A stretch of DNA of 64,000 nt from Thinopyrum elongatum (Eukaryota; Streptophyta; Magnoliopsida; Poales; Poaceae): NCBI GenBank assembly GCA_011799875.1, contig CM022298.1:495607180-495671179 (forward strand), read 5' to 3'. Below the pieces are notes generated by a model, which did no database searches, was not told where the DNA came from, and worked only from the letters and a program-made list of their open reading frames with translations. Position numbers and translations under genes: made by a program. Positions 34,351 through 45,640 of this stretch are shown piece by piece; positions within the stretch are counted from its first letter, which is position 1, and each line of letters starts with the position of its first letter.

Positions 34351-35640
34351 GTCGACCGAAATTTAATTGCCCAAAGTTGTAGTTTGTCCTTACGATAGCA
34401 TATGCCTTTGCAAGGGTTGTTACGGCCTTGTATTTATACAAATTTTCAATCTATCGAACAAGACTACTTTTGTTTCAGAGTTGAAATGATATCGTTGTGT
34501 AACTACTCTTTTTTTCTTGTGCAATCTAGTACAAAATGGGTCGAAGCAACCGACCTCATGTCCTTGAACAGACAGTAGTGGAGGGGGCGACAGGACCAGG
34601 TCTGGGCTAGAGCGGGCCGGTCCATTCCCATCCTGACATTTTATCATAAATTTTCTTGGCAGCAATTTATCAGGACTCTGGGCGTAACTATTGGCATGCA
34701 CTGTCAGGGATTACTGCTGTCGTTGACGTGCTATAAAGCAGAGGATTTTGACATGTCGTGACCAATCCTGAAACCGAACGAGTCAGAGCAGTGGGCTTAA
34801 CTTGTTGGTCACCCTGGCTGCATCATTACCTACCGTGTACTCTTACCAGGCCGTGTGCGACGTTGAATTAGGCAACCGCCCGCCGGCACGGCGACCAAGC
34901 ACATTCCGTCACTCTGCATCTCCGTCGTCGTAATTCGTAAATTCGTTTATGCAGCTGCGTTGACGGCTCACGAGGCCAGGACCGAGTGCAAACATACTCC
35001 TTTGAAGGCTTGACCTTGAACACGTAAAGCCATTCGATTGTCAAAAAGGAAAAACAGAGGTTGAAACCCTGAACCTGAATTGACGTTCACCGGATTCCGT
35101 TCACAAGTGTTTTCTGCCAATCGCGACGCACACGGACGTCAGCCATTTCTAGGCCAGGTTGAAGGCCGTGTGTGACTGTGACTGTGACTGTGACAGACCG
35201 AGCCACGTTCGCCGGTTTGGCCGACCGAGGCAACGCGCGTTCTACGGCTGGCCGCCGAACGGCCCATGCACCGCCACGCGACCACGACGGCGCCCACGCC
35301 CGCGGCGCCTCCAACGGCCGTATCGGCCTCGTGCACGCACGCAGCGTGGGCCGATCGTGTGGGGGATGGCTGACCTGTCGCAATATGGCACGCGTCCCCG
35401 TCACTCCGCCAGACGCCAGGGAGGTGTGCGCGGCCGTGGGCGCACGATCGATTGGCGACGTGGCCTACGCGTCGTTCTGTTACATGGGGTGGGCCCCGCA
35501 GGAAGCGTGTCGATCGGCCGACTGGCAGATCGCGGTGCCGCTAGCTCTTTGCTGCAATGCTCCTACTCTTACTCTAGGGGAGAGAGGACACAAATATCTA
35601 ATCTAATTCGTCCGAGGTAGCCGCTGAGTTCATCATCACA
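34351..35640. other. Stretch without a recognisable gene
   Basis: No supported exon, RNA gene or transposon terminus. GC content rises from about 35190 to 35530 and opens several frames in different phases, none with a recognisable domain. Confidence 0.5.
35168..35194 (+). repeat. Hexanucleotide microsatellite (TGTGAC)n
   Basis: About four copies of TGTGAC. Confidence 0.9.
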
Positions 35641-36124
35641 TGCATCGTGAAGTGCAATGGTACTAATAGCGGGAAAAAGGGGCGGGTCAACTCAACTCTT
35701 GGATGCACAGTTGCACATTTCAGATCCAGTCAGTGGCATGAAGCACGCAGGCCAGCAGCGAGACTCTGCCGGAATGCTGGCAAATAGCCAAGCAGAGACG
35801 CCGGATAACTCAACACAACGACAGAATCTGGCGCCAAGAGATGCGCTACAGTGTTTACATGCACACGACGAACAAAACCTTGTAATTTTTCCCAGTAATT
35901 CTTGCGAGCAGCAAGCAGTACAACCATTAATCGGCAAGCCCATCAATCTTACATCTTAGCATAAGCGTACGAAGGAACAAACAAACCAAAAAAACGAGAA
36001 GAATTTCGGGAGCGGTTACACGGATCCCCCCCCGGCCCGAGCCAAATATCTACATACACCTGCTACCAACCAAGCATACAAAGCGCACATTAATCAGCGC
36101 GGCATGGATCGATCCATCCGTCGA
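35641..36124 (-). other. Probable 3' untranslated region of the CML gene
   Basis: Follows the TGA of the CML gene with no other coding sequence. The polyadenylation point is not determined. Confidence 0.5.
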
Positions 36125-36793
36125 TCAGGCGAGCGCGGCGAGCCCGCCGCCGCGCATCATCTGGCGGAACTCGTGGAAGTCGACGCGGCCGTCGCCGTCG
36201 CGGTCCACCTGCCCGATCATGCGGCGGCACTCCTCGGCCGACCGGCCCTGCTTCAGCCCCAGCGACGCCAGCACCGCGCTCAGCTCGTCCACCGTGATGA
36301 ACCCGTCGCCGTTGGCGTCGAACACCCGGAACGCCTCCCGCATGTCCTCGTCCTCCTCCTCCGCCTCCGCCTCCGCCTCGTCGCCGGACGAGCCCTTCTG
36401 CCCCCCGCCGCCGCCCGTGGACATGATGGTGCGGTACAGCTCGCCGAACTCCTCCACGTCCACGCACCCGTCGCCGTCGGCGTCGATGCGCGCGATCATG
36501 GCGGCCAGCTCGTCGCCCGGCACGGGGATGCCCAGCTTGCCCAGCGAGTCCTCCAGCTCCTCCCGCGTGATGCGCCCGTCGCCGTTCCGGTCGAACAGCT
36601 CGAACACGCGCGCCAGCTCCGCGCGGTCCGCCGCCTTCACTGCTGAGGGCGACATCTTGCTCGGGGCCGGGGACGCCGGTGGAGTTGGAGGCGACTGCGA
36701 CGGCGACGGCGAGGGGGCCGCGTCGCAGCCGCGGACCGGGAGGATGGAGGAGAGGCTGGTCGGGATGTAGGAGAGGAGGCCGGAGGGTGGCAT
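36125..36793 (-). CDS. Calmodulin-like protein with four EF-hands (CML)
   Basis: Intronless, 222 residues from the ATG at 36791-36793. Four EF-hand loops lie at residues 68-79 ([12 protein letters not shown]), 104-115 ([12 protein letters not shown]), 159-170 ([12 protein letters not shown]) and 197-208 ([12 protein letters not shown]). All have Asp at position 1 and Glu at position 12, so all four should bind calcium. EF pairs are joined by a Gly- and Glu-rich linker (126-150). The N-terminus ([15 protein letters not shown]) is hydrophobic and is followed by a Ser/Pro-rich stretch; such extensions occur in plant CML5-like proteins and may target membranes. An ATG at 36901 in the same frame would add 36 residues but lies only 5 bases from the TATA box, so it should not be in the mRNA. 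The product relays calcium signals by binding target proteins. Confidence 0.9.
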   Translation of the reverse strand: MPPSGLLSYIPTSLSSILPVRGCDAAPSPSPSQSPPTPPASPAPSKMSPSAVKAADRAELARVFELFDRNGDGRITREELEDSLGKLGIPVPGDELAAMIARIDADGDGCVDVEEFGELYRTIMSTGGGGGQKGSSGDEAEAEAEEEDEDMREAFRVFDANGDGFITVDELSAVLASLGLKQGRSAEECRRMIGQVDRDGDGRVDFHEFRQMMRGGGLAALA

Positions 36794-36906
36794 GGAGGGT
36801 GGTGTTGCTTTGCTCGCTGTGGAGGCTTTGAAGATCGCTCGAGTCGAGTTGGGCGGGGGAGAGGTTGGTGTTGTTGGCGCAAAGCTTTTGCCCTGGACCA
36901 TGGTTC

Positions 36907-36914
36907 TATTTATA
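36907..36914 (-). promoter_or_regulatory. TATA box of the CML gene
   Basis: A perfect TATAAATA on the minus strand, 113 bases upstream of the ATG at 36793. Transcription would start near 36880. About 75 bases further upstream the promoter is interrupted by the left end of the Mutator-like element. Confidence 0.75.
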
Positions 36915-38089
36915 CTACTCGTACTTTCTCTCTTCTTTCTTCCCTTTCTTGTAAAATGGATAAAGTGCTTCCGTGTCCTTTCTTGTAACAAATATACTAA
37001 CGTTCACACGTGTGGCAGTTTTGCACTTCATCCACATGCGCTAATCACCGTTGATTTGCAGTGCGCGAATCTTGCAGGAATCAGCCAGCATCTCCCGTGC
37101 CACGTAGGCATAGTGAGGCGTGCGGGTGGTAGAGCGTTCGTCCGAACGTGTGGCACTTAACGCTTTCGCCTGGACGAGTTATCTATTCGCAGCTCCACCT
37201 CTTTTCCAACCCATTCATCTCCCCACTTCCTTCTCTCCTCGTCACTCTCCCCACTCCCCATTGCAATCTCCCGCGCGGGGCCTCGCCGACCGCCTCCGCT
37301 TCGCCGAGGTTGGTGGGGGAGGCCGGTTCCCGTTGCCGTTTCTAGAGACGACGGCGGCAGGGAGCAGAGGCTGCGCCTCGAGGTCTCCAACCGCCGAGCT
37401 GGAGCGCTGGTCGGGCGCGCGCAGCGACAGGTCGGGAGTCGACACCTCGCCGTCCGCCTCCACGTTGCCGAGGTTGGCGAGGGAGGCCGGGGACCAGCTG
37501 GCCATCGTTGACGACGGGCATATTCGTGGTGCCCTGGCCTGCTGCCCATGGCGACCTCTCATCTGCAGCTCGGCCGATCTGCATCACGCGCCGGATCTGA
37601 TGGCCATGGAACGGCAGCTCGCGCGCCTCTGTCTCTAGGTACTCGCCGGCCTCTGCTCATCTTCTGCTCGCCCGCTCTGAAGCAACGCCACCCTCACCCC
37701 TCCATCCTTGGATTCTTACTCACCAGTCAGCAATCCTGTTGTTGGCCGCTCGCATCGTCGGCGTGAGGAGCGGGGATCCTGGCTCGCCAGCGTTAGGCGC
37801 GGCAGCTTGTCGATGGAGGCCTGCAACACGCCTGGCGCAAGCGTCGTGGTAGGGGGTCGGTGCTCCCGCCTCACGCGCTCGATGCCTTTCCTGCTCCGAC
37901 CAGCCCAAAGACACAGATCTAGTGCAGCCCCACGGCGGCGTATCAGCGGCGGGCTGCTAGGTGAGTGAGTTCCATGACTCCATCCGTCATTTGTTTCCGG
38001 CGACTGGCAGAGGCGGCGGGTCTGGCTCTGGGGAGAGCGTGGGTGTTAGCCAATCCTTGGGTGTGTGGTAGAGCAGTAGCATGACATTT

Positions 38090-40880
38090 TTCTAGTAAAT
38101 CACACTTTCTAGATGTCTAGGTCCTCTGACTCACAAACATGGCAAATTCTATCATATGTGTATGGCAACTTACATCCACTGAGCCATGGTTACTTTTTAT
38201 GTCATTTTTGCCATGTTTCATCACAACTATCCTTTTGAAATTACTCCCACAACATTAAAATTGTATGAAATGGCAACCATGATTAAGCTCAGATGTTGTT
38301 CGTCAATTCCCATGGCTACAATCGTTAAGCTCACATGATGTCTATCTCTACTGGTATTTTTTTGGCACTTTTATTTATACTGACCATGGCAAGTTATTTT
38401 TTCACCGACCATGCGAAATTCACAAATGGCCAGACGGCAATATGACCATGCCAAATTCATTTGTAGTTTTGCAGTGCCTCTTTTTTCAATGAAAACTGAA
38501 ATGCTATACATTGTGCAATATGCATTGACATTGCAATTTTATTGCATTTAGCACGGCAAATTACCTTATGAAACATGGCATTTTTATTACATTGACCATG
38601 GTGAACTTTATTATATTTGCCATGGCAAATTTATTGCATTGACGGTGGCGCTTCTACTGTACTGACCATGGCAAATTATTTTTCACTGACCATGCCAAAT
38701 TCATAAATGTTTAGACGGCAATTTGACGATGCAAATTCTTTTGTATTCTCTTTTCTAATTGCCGCGTGAGTAGTACTGACCATGGCAAATTTGAATCGAT
38801 TACTTAAGTTCGTGTTCAATTAGTACAAACTTCTTTTACCTATGTTTCTGTTATGGCAATTGCAAGTAAGTTTTCCTGTTAGCTGTAAACTATTCATGGA
38901 AATTCTTTTTTCATGTTCTTGCCATGCTTATTTTTTTAAAGTTGTTGCACTATGTGTACATAGCATGCCAATTTCTGCACTTGATCACATAGCAAGTTTA
39001 GAAATTGTTTCTATGACCTATTTTTTCAAAGTTTGCCATGGCAGAAATGTCATGTTTATTTGCCATGGCAAATTTAGGTTTTTTTAACATGCCCATGACA
39101 ATATTTTATGCTTTTGTTTCTTACTTAACCACGGCAAATTTAGTTTGTTGATAATGGCAAATTTAGTTTATTGCCATGGCAAATTTAGTTTATTGATCAC
39201 AGCAAAACTGATTTTATTTGATCATGTCAAATTTAGTTTATTTGGTCCATGGTCAATTTAGTTTACTAGTCATGGCAATTTTTGTTTTCAAATCATGGCA
39301 AATTTAGTTTACGTGATTTTTGCCATGGCAAGTTTTGAAACGAATCTGCCATGGCACTTTTTCTTGTTCATACTTGATTTTCAACTTTTTATTTTTTTTC
39401 ACACATGGCAAATTCATCATTCAAACACACGGCAATTCTTGATACGAATTTGCCATGGCAAATTTTGGTACGAATCTGCCGTGGCAAATTTAGTTTACGA
39501 ATTCCTTCTTCATTTTTTTTTTTCAACTTTTTGGGTTTTTTACACACACGGCAAATTCATCATACCAAAACATGGCAATTCTTGATACAAATCTGCCATG
39601 CCAAATTTTGATACAAATTTGGTTTATTGATCATGGCAAATTTTAGTTTATTGGTTCATGGCAAATTTAGTTTACAAATCATGGCAAATTCAGTTTATTG
39701 ATCACGGCAAATTTAGTTTTCAAATCATGGCAATCTAGTTTACATGAATTTTTCTGCCATGGCAAGTTTCAATATGAATCTGTCATGGCAATTTTTCTTG
39801 TTCATGGCAAATTTAGTGAATTTCGCCGTGGAAAGTTTTGATACGAATCTGCCGCGGAATTTTTTCTTGTTCATACTTGATTTTCAACTTTTTTGTGTTT
39901 TTTTCACACACGGCAAATTCATCATTCAAACACATGACAATTCTTGATACGAATTTTGCCATGGCAAGTTTTCGTACGAATCTGCCGTAGCATTTTTCTT
40001 GTTCATTTTTTTATTTTGAACTTTTTGTGTTTTTTACACACACGGCAAATTCTTCATACCGGAACACGGCAATTTCTTGATACAAATCTGCCATGCCAAG
40101 TTTTGATATAAATTTGGTTTATTGATCATGGCAAATTTTAGTTCATTGGTTCATGGCAAATTTAGTTTATTGATCATGGCAAATTTAGTTTTCAAATCAT
40201 GGCAATTTAGAATTTTTCTGCCGTGGCAAGTTTCAATATGAATCTACCATGCCAATTTTCTTGTTCATGGCAAATTTAGCTTCCGTGAATTTCCCGTGGC
40301 GAGTTTTGATACGAATCTGCCATGGCATTTTTCTTGTCCATGCTTGATTTTCAACTTTTTATTTTTTTTCACACATGGCAAATTCATCATACAAACACAT
40401 GGCAATTCTTGATACGAATTTGCCATGTCAAGTTTCTTGTTTCATACTTGAATCTCCAATTTTTATGTTTTTCACACACGATAAATTCATCATACAAAAC
40501 ACGGCAATTCTTTGATACCAATCTGCCATGGCAAATCTCTTTTGTTCATACTTGATTTTTCCACCTTTTGTGTTTTTTCTCACGCATGGCAAAAAATCTC
40601 CTTGAAAACACGGCAATTTTAATTGCCATTGTATTTTTATCTTTTTGTTGGCCTGTTAATTTTTTGTGTTTTTTTCACATGAATTTTTCAACTATTTGTT
40701 TTTTTTCACATGGCAATATTGAATTTTTTTGTCATGGCAGATTTGCCATATTTCATTTGGGGGGATTAAATATGTGTTTATATACCTTTGGCATTGTTAA
40801 AAAACAATATAATGGCAATAGTTTGGTAAAACTCGAATGGCAATTTTTCTGCTTTTTTCAAAGCAGCTGATGGCATTTTT
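38090..40880. repeat. Interspersed array of CATGGCAA-type motifs
   Basis: CATGGCAA and variants (CACGGCAA, CCATGCCA, TGCCATGG) recur dozens of times at irregular spacings of about 20-60 bases. They are often followed by ATTTAGTTTA or linked to TTGATACGAATCTGCC. Blocks of about 300-400 bp containing CTTGTTCATACTTGATTTTCAACTTTT repeat as higher-order units (for example near 39360, 39870, 40340 and 40540). Confidence 0.9.
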
Positions 40881-41039
40881 CAGTAGCTGAGCAAAATCTA
40901 GGCTTTTATTTGTCACAAAAAAAACAAAATCTGGGCCTTTTCATTTAATTCGTTGTCAGTGGGCTTTTTGTTCCTTTTTTTTCACAGGGGAAAGGGCCTG
41001 GTGTGATCGAGGCGTGTGGGGCTGTGGGTTCACCCTGAC

Positions 41040-41225
41040 GAACGAATTCGTGCAGGGGATCGATCCCCTCATACTGAACGAGTCGTGTGGTAGGATGCTC
41101 CTCCTGCCACACAGTGTGGGCAGTTCTAATATTCGCCCACACAAGGTCGTGTGGGCTGCCTGCTGGATATGCCACACAAGGCCGTGTGGGCGGGTGTCCA
41201 TTGTGCCACACGTGTGACAGTTATC
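41040..41225. repeat. GTGTGG/CCACAC-rich right terminal block
   Basis: TCGTGTGG, GTGTGGGC, GCCACACA and CCCACACAAGG recur in both orientations, so hairpins can form. This fits a transposon subterminal region. Confidence 0.75.
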
Positions 41226-41241
41226 GGCGTCCTTCTTGTAA

Positions 41242-41668
41242 AATGGCAAGAGTTCAGTCGACGAAGAATTGGAGACGGACTCTATTTACCCGTGTCATGA
41301 TTTGACTTTCAAGTAAATTGCCACTTTGTCTTATTTAATTTGTTTATTACTCGGGTTTTCCTAGCCTAGATGTATATTGGGTCTGTCTAGGGCACGACAA
41401 AGACAAATAATAAGGTGTATATATATCCAACAAACAACGGTATGATCTGTAAAAAAAAAAGACGAACAACGGTACAAATACGTTGTGCTGAAAGTAGGTG
41501 TTCCATGTATAGGTATGCTACTCTGGACATGTGTACGTATGAATCCATATAATGAAATTTGCGTCACATTTTATATGAACCCATTTAATGAAACTTGCAT
41601 CACATTTATAAGATTTTGGAAAAATACACGTTTTTTGTTGTTGTTTTTTTAGTATAAAAAAAGTTGAC
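41242..41668. other. Stretch without a recognisable gene
   Basis: AT-rich spacer between the Mutator-like element and the tRNA gene. No domain or terminal repeat was seen. Confidence 0.5.
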
Positions 41669-41673
41669 AAAAA
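41669..41673 (-). terminator. RNA polymerase III terminator of the tRNA gene
   Basis: A run of five T on the minus strand, directly after the tRNA 3' end (AATTTTTG). Confidence 0.75.
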
Positions 41674-41674
41674 T

Positions 41675-41757
41675 TGCTGGCTGTGGGGTTCGAACCCACG
41701 CGCACTTATGTGCAGAAGATCTTAAGTCTTCCCCCTTAACCACTCGGGCAAACCAGC
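41675..41757 (-). tRNA. tRNA-Leu (anticodon TAA)
   Basis: The minus strand folds as a class II tRNA of 83 nt. The acceptor stem is GCTGGTT with AGCCAGC. The anticodon arm is GAAGA-CTTAAGA-TCTTC with anticodon TAA. There is a long variable arm (TGCAC/GTGCG) and a T arm of GTGGG-TTCGAAC-CCCAC. All stems pair, with one G-T pair in the acceptor stem. Internal promoter boxes are TGCCCGAGTGG and GGTTCGAAC. There is no intron. It looks nuclear rather than plastid, since plastid trnL-UAA has a large intron. It should decode UUA leucine codons. Confidence 0.92.
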
Positions 41758-41917
41758 TCTTACCGTTATAAAGTACATGTTTTACATAATATACTATGAT
41801 TGCACAACTCACATATGATCATGTTAAAATAATAGTAGAGACAAGATGACACTTTATTTAATGTCTGGGTAGAAATATGGAGCTTGCTAGAGTTGATCAA
41901 CGTTGGTATTCGTGTGC

Positions 41918-41920
<3 letters not shown>

Positions 41921-41957
<37 letters not shown>
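41921..41957. repeat. (TA)n microsatellite
   Basis: Eighteen or so TA units. The following phrase TATATATGTG-AAAATAAGAGAAGAG recurs at about 42024-42052, so a segment of about 75 bp is partly duplicated. Confidence 0.9.
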
Positions 41958-41960
<3 letters not shown>

Positions 41961-42057
41961 AAAAATAAGAGAAGAGGAGAGCTACTCCCCTTTAATTTGG
42001 CGCTACTGAAATATGGCGTATATATATATATGTGTGGAAAATAAGAGAAGAGCAAGA

Positions 42058-42290
42058 CGGGGAGGGAAGGGGAGATTCTTTGGTATTTTTGAATTATTAA
42101 ATTTAACTTTTGAATTGTTATGAGGCATATGATTTCTGCATAACTTAAAAATGCACCATTTTATTATTTATTTCGGTATGCCTTTGTCCCAGACTTGTTG
42201 CCACGATGGAACTAGAAGCTGAAAACTAATACACGAGGCATGATAAAATACATTTGACTTCAGTTTCGAGAATAAAATCTGGCCAGGTTA
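42058..42290. other. Short spacer
   Basis: No gene or repeat recognised between the microsatellite duplication and the next transposon. Confidence 0.4.
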
Positions 42291-44181
42291 GGACACCTCC
42301 AAAAGCAAACCTCAAATGGCCGGCAAACGTCAGAAACGACGCTGTCCAACACATGTCTGCGGATCAGTTCACGCGTTCATTTTTCCGTAAACCGAAAGCA
42401 AACTAGGGAGGCTTTGCGGGGGCCCGGATCACCGCCACGTCGGACTTCGACACCCCCGACCCACCCGAAACCACGCCTAGACCCGGTCTTCATCCCTTGC
42501 CCCTTTCTCTGCATCTGCTTCTTCCCTGTCCTTCGCGGTTGTCCCGGCCGCCCGTCAAGCCCTTGTCGGACCTCCGCTACCTCCACCGCTCCACCCGGTC
42601 GCCACACGCTTTGCCTACGCCGTCGTTCGTCCACCACGTAGGTAACATCCGCCCTTGCGGATGCTGTCCGTGGGGTCACCACGTCCTGTAAATGTTTGGT
42701 GAAATGCCTGTGTTAAAATGTTGACATTTTTTTTCTTCCTTCTTTGAAGCAATGGATTCGGACATGGAGTCCATATACGAGCACTACGTTGAGTCGTCCG
42801 ACGAGGAGGGTTATGCGGACAAAACGATGATGATGCAAGTGGTCCTTGCAGACGTGGAGCGTGCGGAAGAGCATGTCCTCAATTTCAAGTGATCGATCAA
42901 TGGTCATCGGGTGCTGAATTGGAACAGCGCGCGTGGGCATTTGACGCTGATGGACGACTACTTCACCCCCGATGCCCTATTCATTGATTTTCGTCGGCGC
43001 TTTCGAGTGCGAAAAAATGTGTTCGGTCGCATCTACAATGGCATCCGGTCCTACGATGACTACTTCATTTTGAACAAGGATGTTGTAGGGAAAAAATAGA
43101 TTCTCTAGTTAGCAGAAGTGCATGGATGCATAGCGAATGCTTGCATATTGCACGGGCGCAGATTCGTGGGACGAGTACCTCTGGATATCTGAGAGCACAT
43201 ACGAAGACGCCATGGTCAGATTTGCTACTGCGGTGGTCGGGGTGTTTGGACCTTATTACTTGAGAGAACTAACTGTCGCAGACACCGAAAGGCTCATGGT
43301 ACTCTTGGAAGCAAGAGGACGTCCAGATCTCTTGATTGCATGCACTGGAGATGAAAAAACTACCCAAAAGCTCTACAAGGACAATATCAGTGCCATGATA
43401 AGAAGGCCCACCATCATTCTTGACACATTTGCATCACAGGATCTCTGAATTTGACATGCTTTGTTTGGCATGTTTTGGTGTCACATTAACACCAATGTGC
43501 TACAACGGTCTCCATTGTTTGCTGGGTGGACTGAAGGACAAGCTCCTCCGTGCAACTAAGCTGTCAATGGGCATGAGAAAAACATGGGCTACTATTTGGT
43601 TGATGGTATCTATCCTCCGTGCGTTACCTTGTCAAAACCATCTCTGAGCCAGTTGGTCAAAAAAGACTCACTTTACCCAAAGACAAGGAGCTATAAGGAT
43701 ATGAAGATGAGATTTGGAGTGCTCCAAACCCATTTTGCAGTTGTTCGTGGACTTAACAATGGGATGCGGAGACCTTGTGAAAGGTGATGATATGTTATGT
43801 GATCATGCATAACATGATCGTGGGGATGAGGCTGAAGATGTTGTCGGGGATCTGAACTTTGAGAACGTAGGTGATCATATCTAACTTCCACATCAGAATC
43901 CGATCATGTTTGATGTCTGTCCAAATGCATCAACAAATTCGGCATAGAACAACTCAAGAAAGATTTGGTTGAGCATTTGTGTGCGGTTAAAAGGGGTGCA
44001 ACTATATTCGTAAACATTTTAAGTGTTGCGGACTTCAGAAGAAAAAAAACAGCGGTAGACGTCTAGGAGAGAGGGTTGGATGGTCCGCTACCATATAACT
44101 GTCCGCAGACGAGTTCGGACCAGTTCACGGACAAATACTAGTATGTCCGTTTTAGGACCCCGGCCGGCGTTGGAGATGCTC
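42291..44181 (+). mobile_element. Decayed PIF/Harbinger-type element
   Basis: The right end GGCGTTGGAGATGCTC (44166-44181) is the inverse of a GAGCATCTCCAACGCC terminus common in this superfamily. The left end GGACACCTCCAAAAGC (42291) is a diverged match. TTA at 42288 and TTG at 44182 could be a mutated 3-bp target duplication. It contains a broken transposase. Confidence 0.6.
42752..43900 (+). pseudogene. Plant Harbinger-type transposase (Plant_tran family), broken
   Basis: The start is an acidic N-terminus (MDSDMESIYEHYVESSDEEG) that ends at a TGA at about 42891. In frame after it come HLTLMDDYFTPDALFIDFRRRFRVRK and NVFGRIYNGIRSYDDYFI, then a stop at 43097. Another frame gives DSWDEYLWISEST and GVFGPYYLREL. 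Shifted again comes DCMHWR, the first catalytic Asp block, with KALQGQYQ. Later come MGYYLVDGIYP and MRFGVLQTHFAVVRG. These blocks and their order match the plant transposon protein family. At least four frame breaks rule out function. Confidence 0.75.
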
Positions 44182-45417
44182 TTGTATATCTCCCTGTTTT
44201 CATACTAAAAGACTTGCTGGCACGTACTACCCACTCATCAACATACATATATACACAAATAAACCAAGAGAAGGAAGTGCCCCAAACATATGGACAAACC
44301 ACTTTCCATATTTCTCGTTAAATGCAGCATACAGCACCATTAGTTTTGTTAATAAAGCGAACATCTTGTCACGTCCGATTGTCTGAACGTCCAGTCCTCC
44401 TAAACAAGAGAATAGGATATGCTGCCGCCGATAGTACCTTCTACGTTTGGAGGCTGGAGACACCTGTTGCCATGCCAGGTGAGGTGAGAAGCGAGAGCTC
44501 CCGAAAGGATACCGACGAAAACGGTGGCCGGCCCTTGTCATCAAGTCGCATGCAAACGCGTTTTGGCAGGTAGTTGGTCTGCACTCCTCTTCATATTCAA
44601 GTTATTGAGCCGCAGAGGCACAGGAGAGAAAAGAAAGGCCAAGAAAACTACAGGTCAACAGAAAACGCGTGAGGCATCGGCAAAATTAAGCAGGTCCCCG
44701 CTGTACCGTCGGATGCGGATCTCGCCGTCCGATCGGAAATCGACGGCGCGCGGCGCGGCAGATGTGCGCGCTGCCGCACGTGGGGGGCCTTGCGGGCCGC
44801 ACGTGCCGAACTGCCGACAGGCCGGTGCTCTCTGATTCCTCGGGTAGATGCACGAATTGCAGCTGGCTCGCCGCGGGCTTCACTGGATGCTCATCCTTGG
44901 CGCTGTAGTATTATGTAGCCTGAATTGAAAACGGTGGCAGTCGACCGGAACTGACCTGTGGTTCGCGATGCGCGTGCATGGATCTGGTAAATTAATCCCC
45001 GTGCTAAGAATCGTTTGGACATGCAGGGTTAGCTTAATAGTATAGGAGACTTACGAGTTGGGAGGGCGATAGATTCCTTCTCAAATGGTGGCATTCCATG
45101 TGCAGGCGAGCAGTGCTCGTCTAGTGCGAATAATGAACAAGAACTGCTACTAGAATGGTCCTGGCAGTGACGGCCACAGACGGACAGTAGCTAGCTTTAC
45201 CTAATCATGTGGTGTTCAGTTTGACAAAGGGCTCAAACGGGAGGTGACAACTGCAAAGAGCAACGCCACGACACCGGCCTCTCATGCCGGGTTGGTACTT
45301 GCACAGTGACAAAAACACTCGAGTTGAATCAAATGATGCTCTCTAGCACCGTGCACAGATTACATACATTCTACTTTGACTGATACTATGTAGCAAAACA
45401 GCACTGGCTTGTCAAGC
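44182..45417. other. Stretch without a recognisable gene
   Basis: Only short frames; the GC-rich part at 44700-44830 shows no domain. No terminal repeats were seen. Confidence 0.5.
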
Positions 45418-45420
45418 TAA

Positions 45421-45640
45421 GGCTGTGTTTGGTTGGACTTTTTGAACCAACTTATAGCTTTTCTAAGTTAGAAGCTAACCAAAGGGAGAAAACTAGAAGC
45501 AGAAGTTGTAAAAGCTACCAGATTTTCATAGGCTGTGTTTGGTTGGACTTTTTGAACCAATAGCTTTTCTAAGCTAGAAGCTGACCAAAGGGAGAAAACT
45601 AGAAGCAGAAGCTGTAAAAGCTACCAGATTTTCGTAGTGT
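45421..45640 (+). repeat. Tandem duplication of the left transposon terminus (110-bp units)
   Basis: Units 45421-45532 and 45533-45640 approximately. Both open with GGCTGTGTTTGGTTGGACTT and end CTACCAGATTTTCRTA. They are about 90 percent alike. Confidence 0.9.

Larger units (their letters stand above)
36989..41232. mobile_element. Probable non-autonomous Mutator-like element (4244 bp)
   Basis: A 9-bp direct repeat TTCTTGTAA flanks it (36980-36988 and 41233-41241), the duplication length of Mutator-like elements. The ends are inverted repeats of modest quality: the left end contains TAACGTTCACACGTGTGGCA, the inverted right end TAACTGTCACACGTGTGGCA. Inside are a GC-rich left block (37080-38050), an AT-rich repeat array (38080-40890) and a right block with repeated GTGTGG and CCACAC motifs. 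There is no transposase. The frames in the GC-rich block look random. The core ACACGTGT is palindromic, which inflates terminal similarity, so the call depends mainly on the 9-bp repeat. Confidence 0.55.

Noticed and set aside
35087..35620. Overlapping long frames in GC-rich DNA
   Set aside because: Frames in several phases on both strands have no domain, no splice support and a microsatellite at one end; this is typical of GC-rich non-coding DNA.
37120..37970. Long frames of 130-170 codons on both strands
   Set aside because: They fall in the GC-rich block of the Mutator-like element. The translations are low-complexity Arg/Pro/Ala and match no family I know.
38090..40880. A CRISPR-like array
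   Set aside because: The repeat unit is only 8-12 bases, spacing is irregular, there are no cas genes, and the sequence is plant nuclear DNA.
41675..41757. A plastid-derived tRNA insertion
   Set aside because: Plastid trnL-UAA is interrupted by a large intron and starts differently; this one has nuclear-type sequence, no intron and its own Pol III terminator.
44227..44544. A 105-codon minus-strand frame
   Set aside because: No domain, no conserved neighbours and no promoter or splice context.
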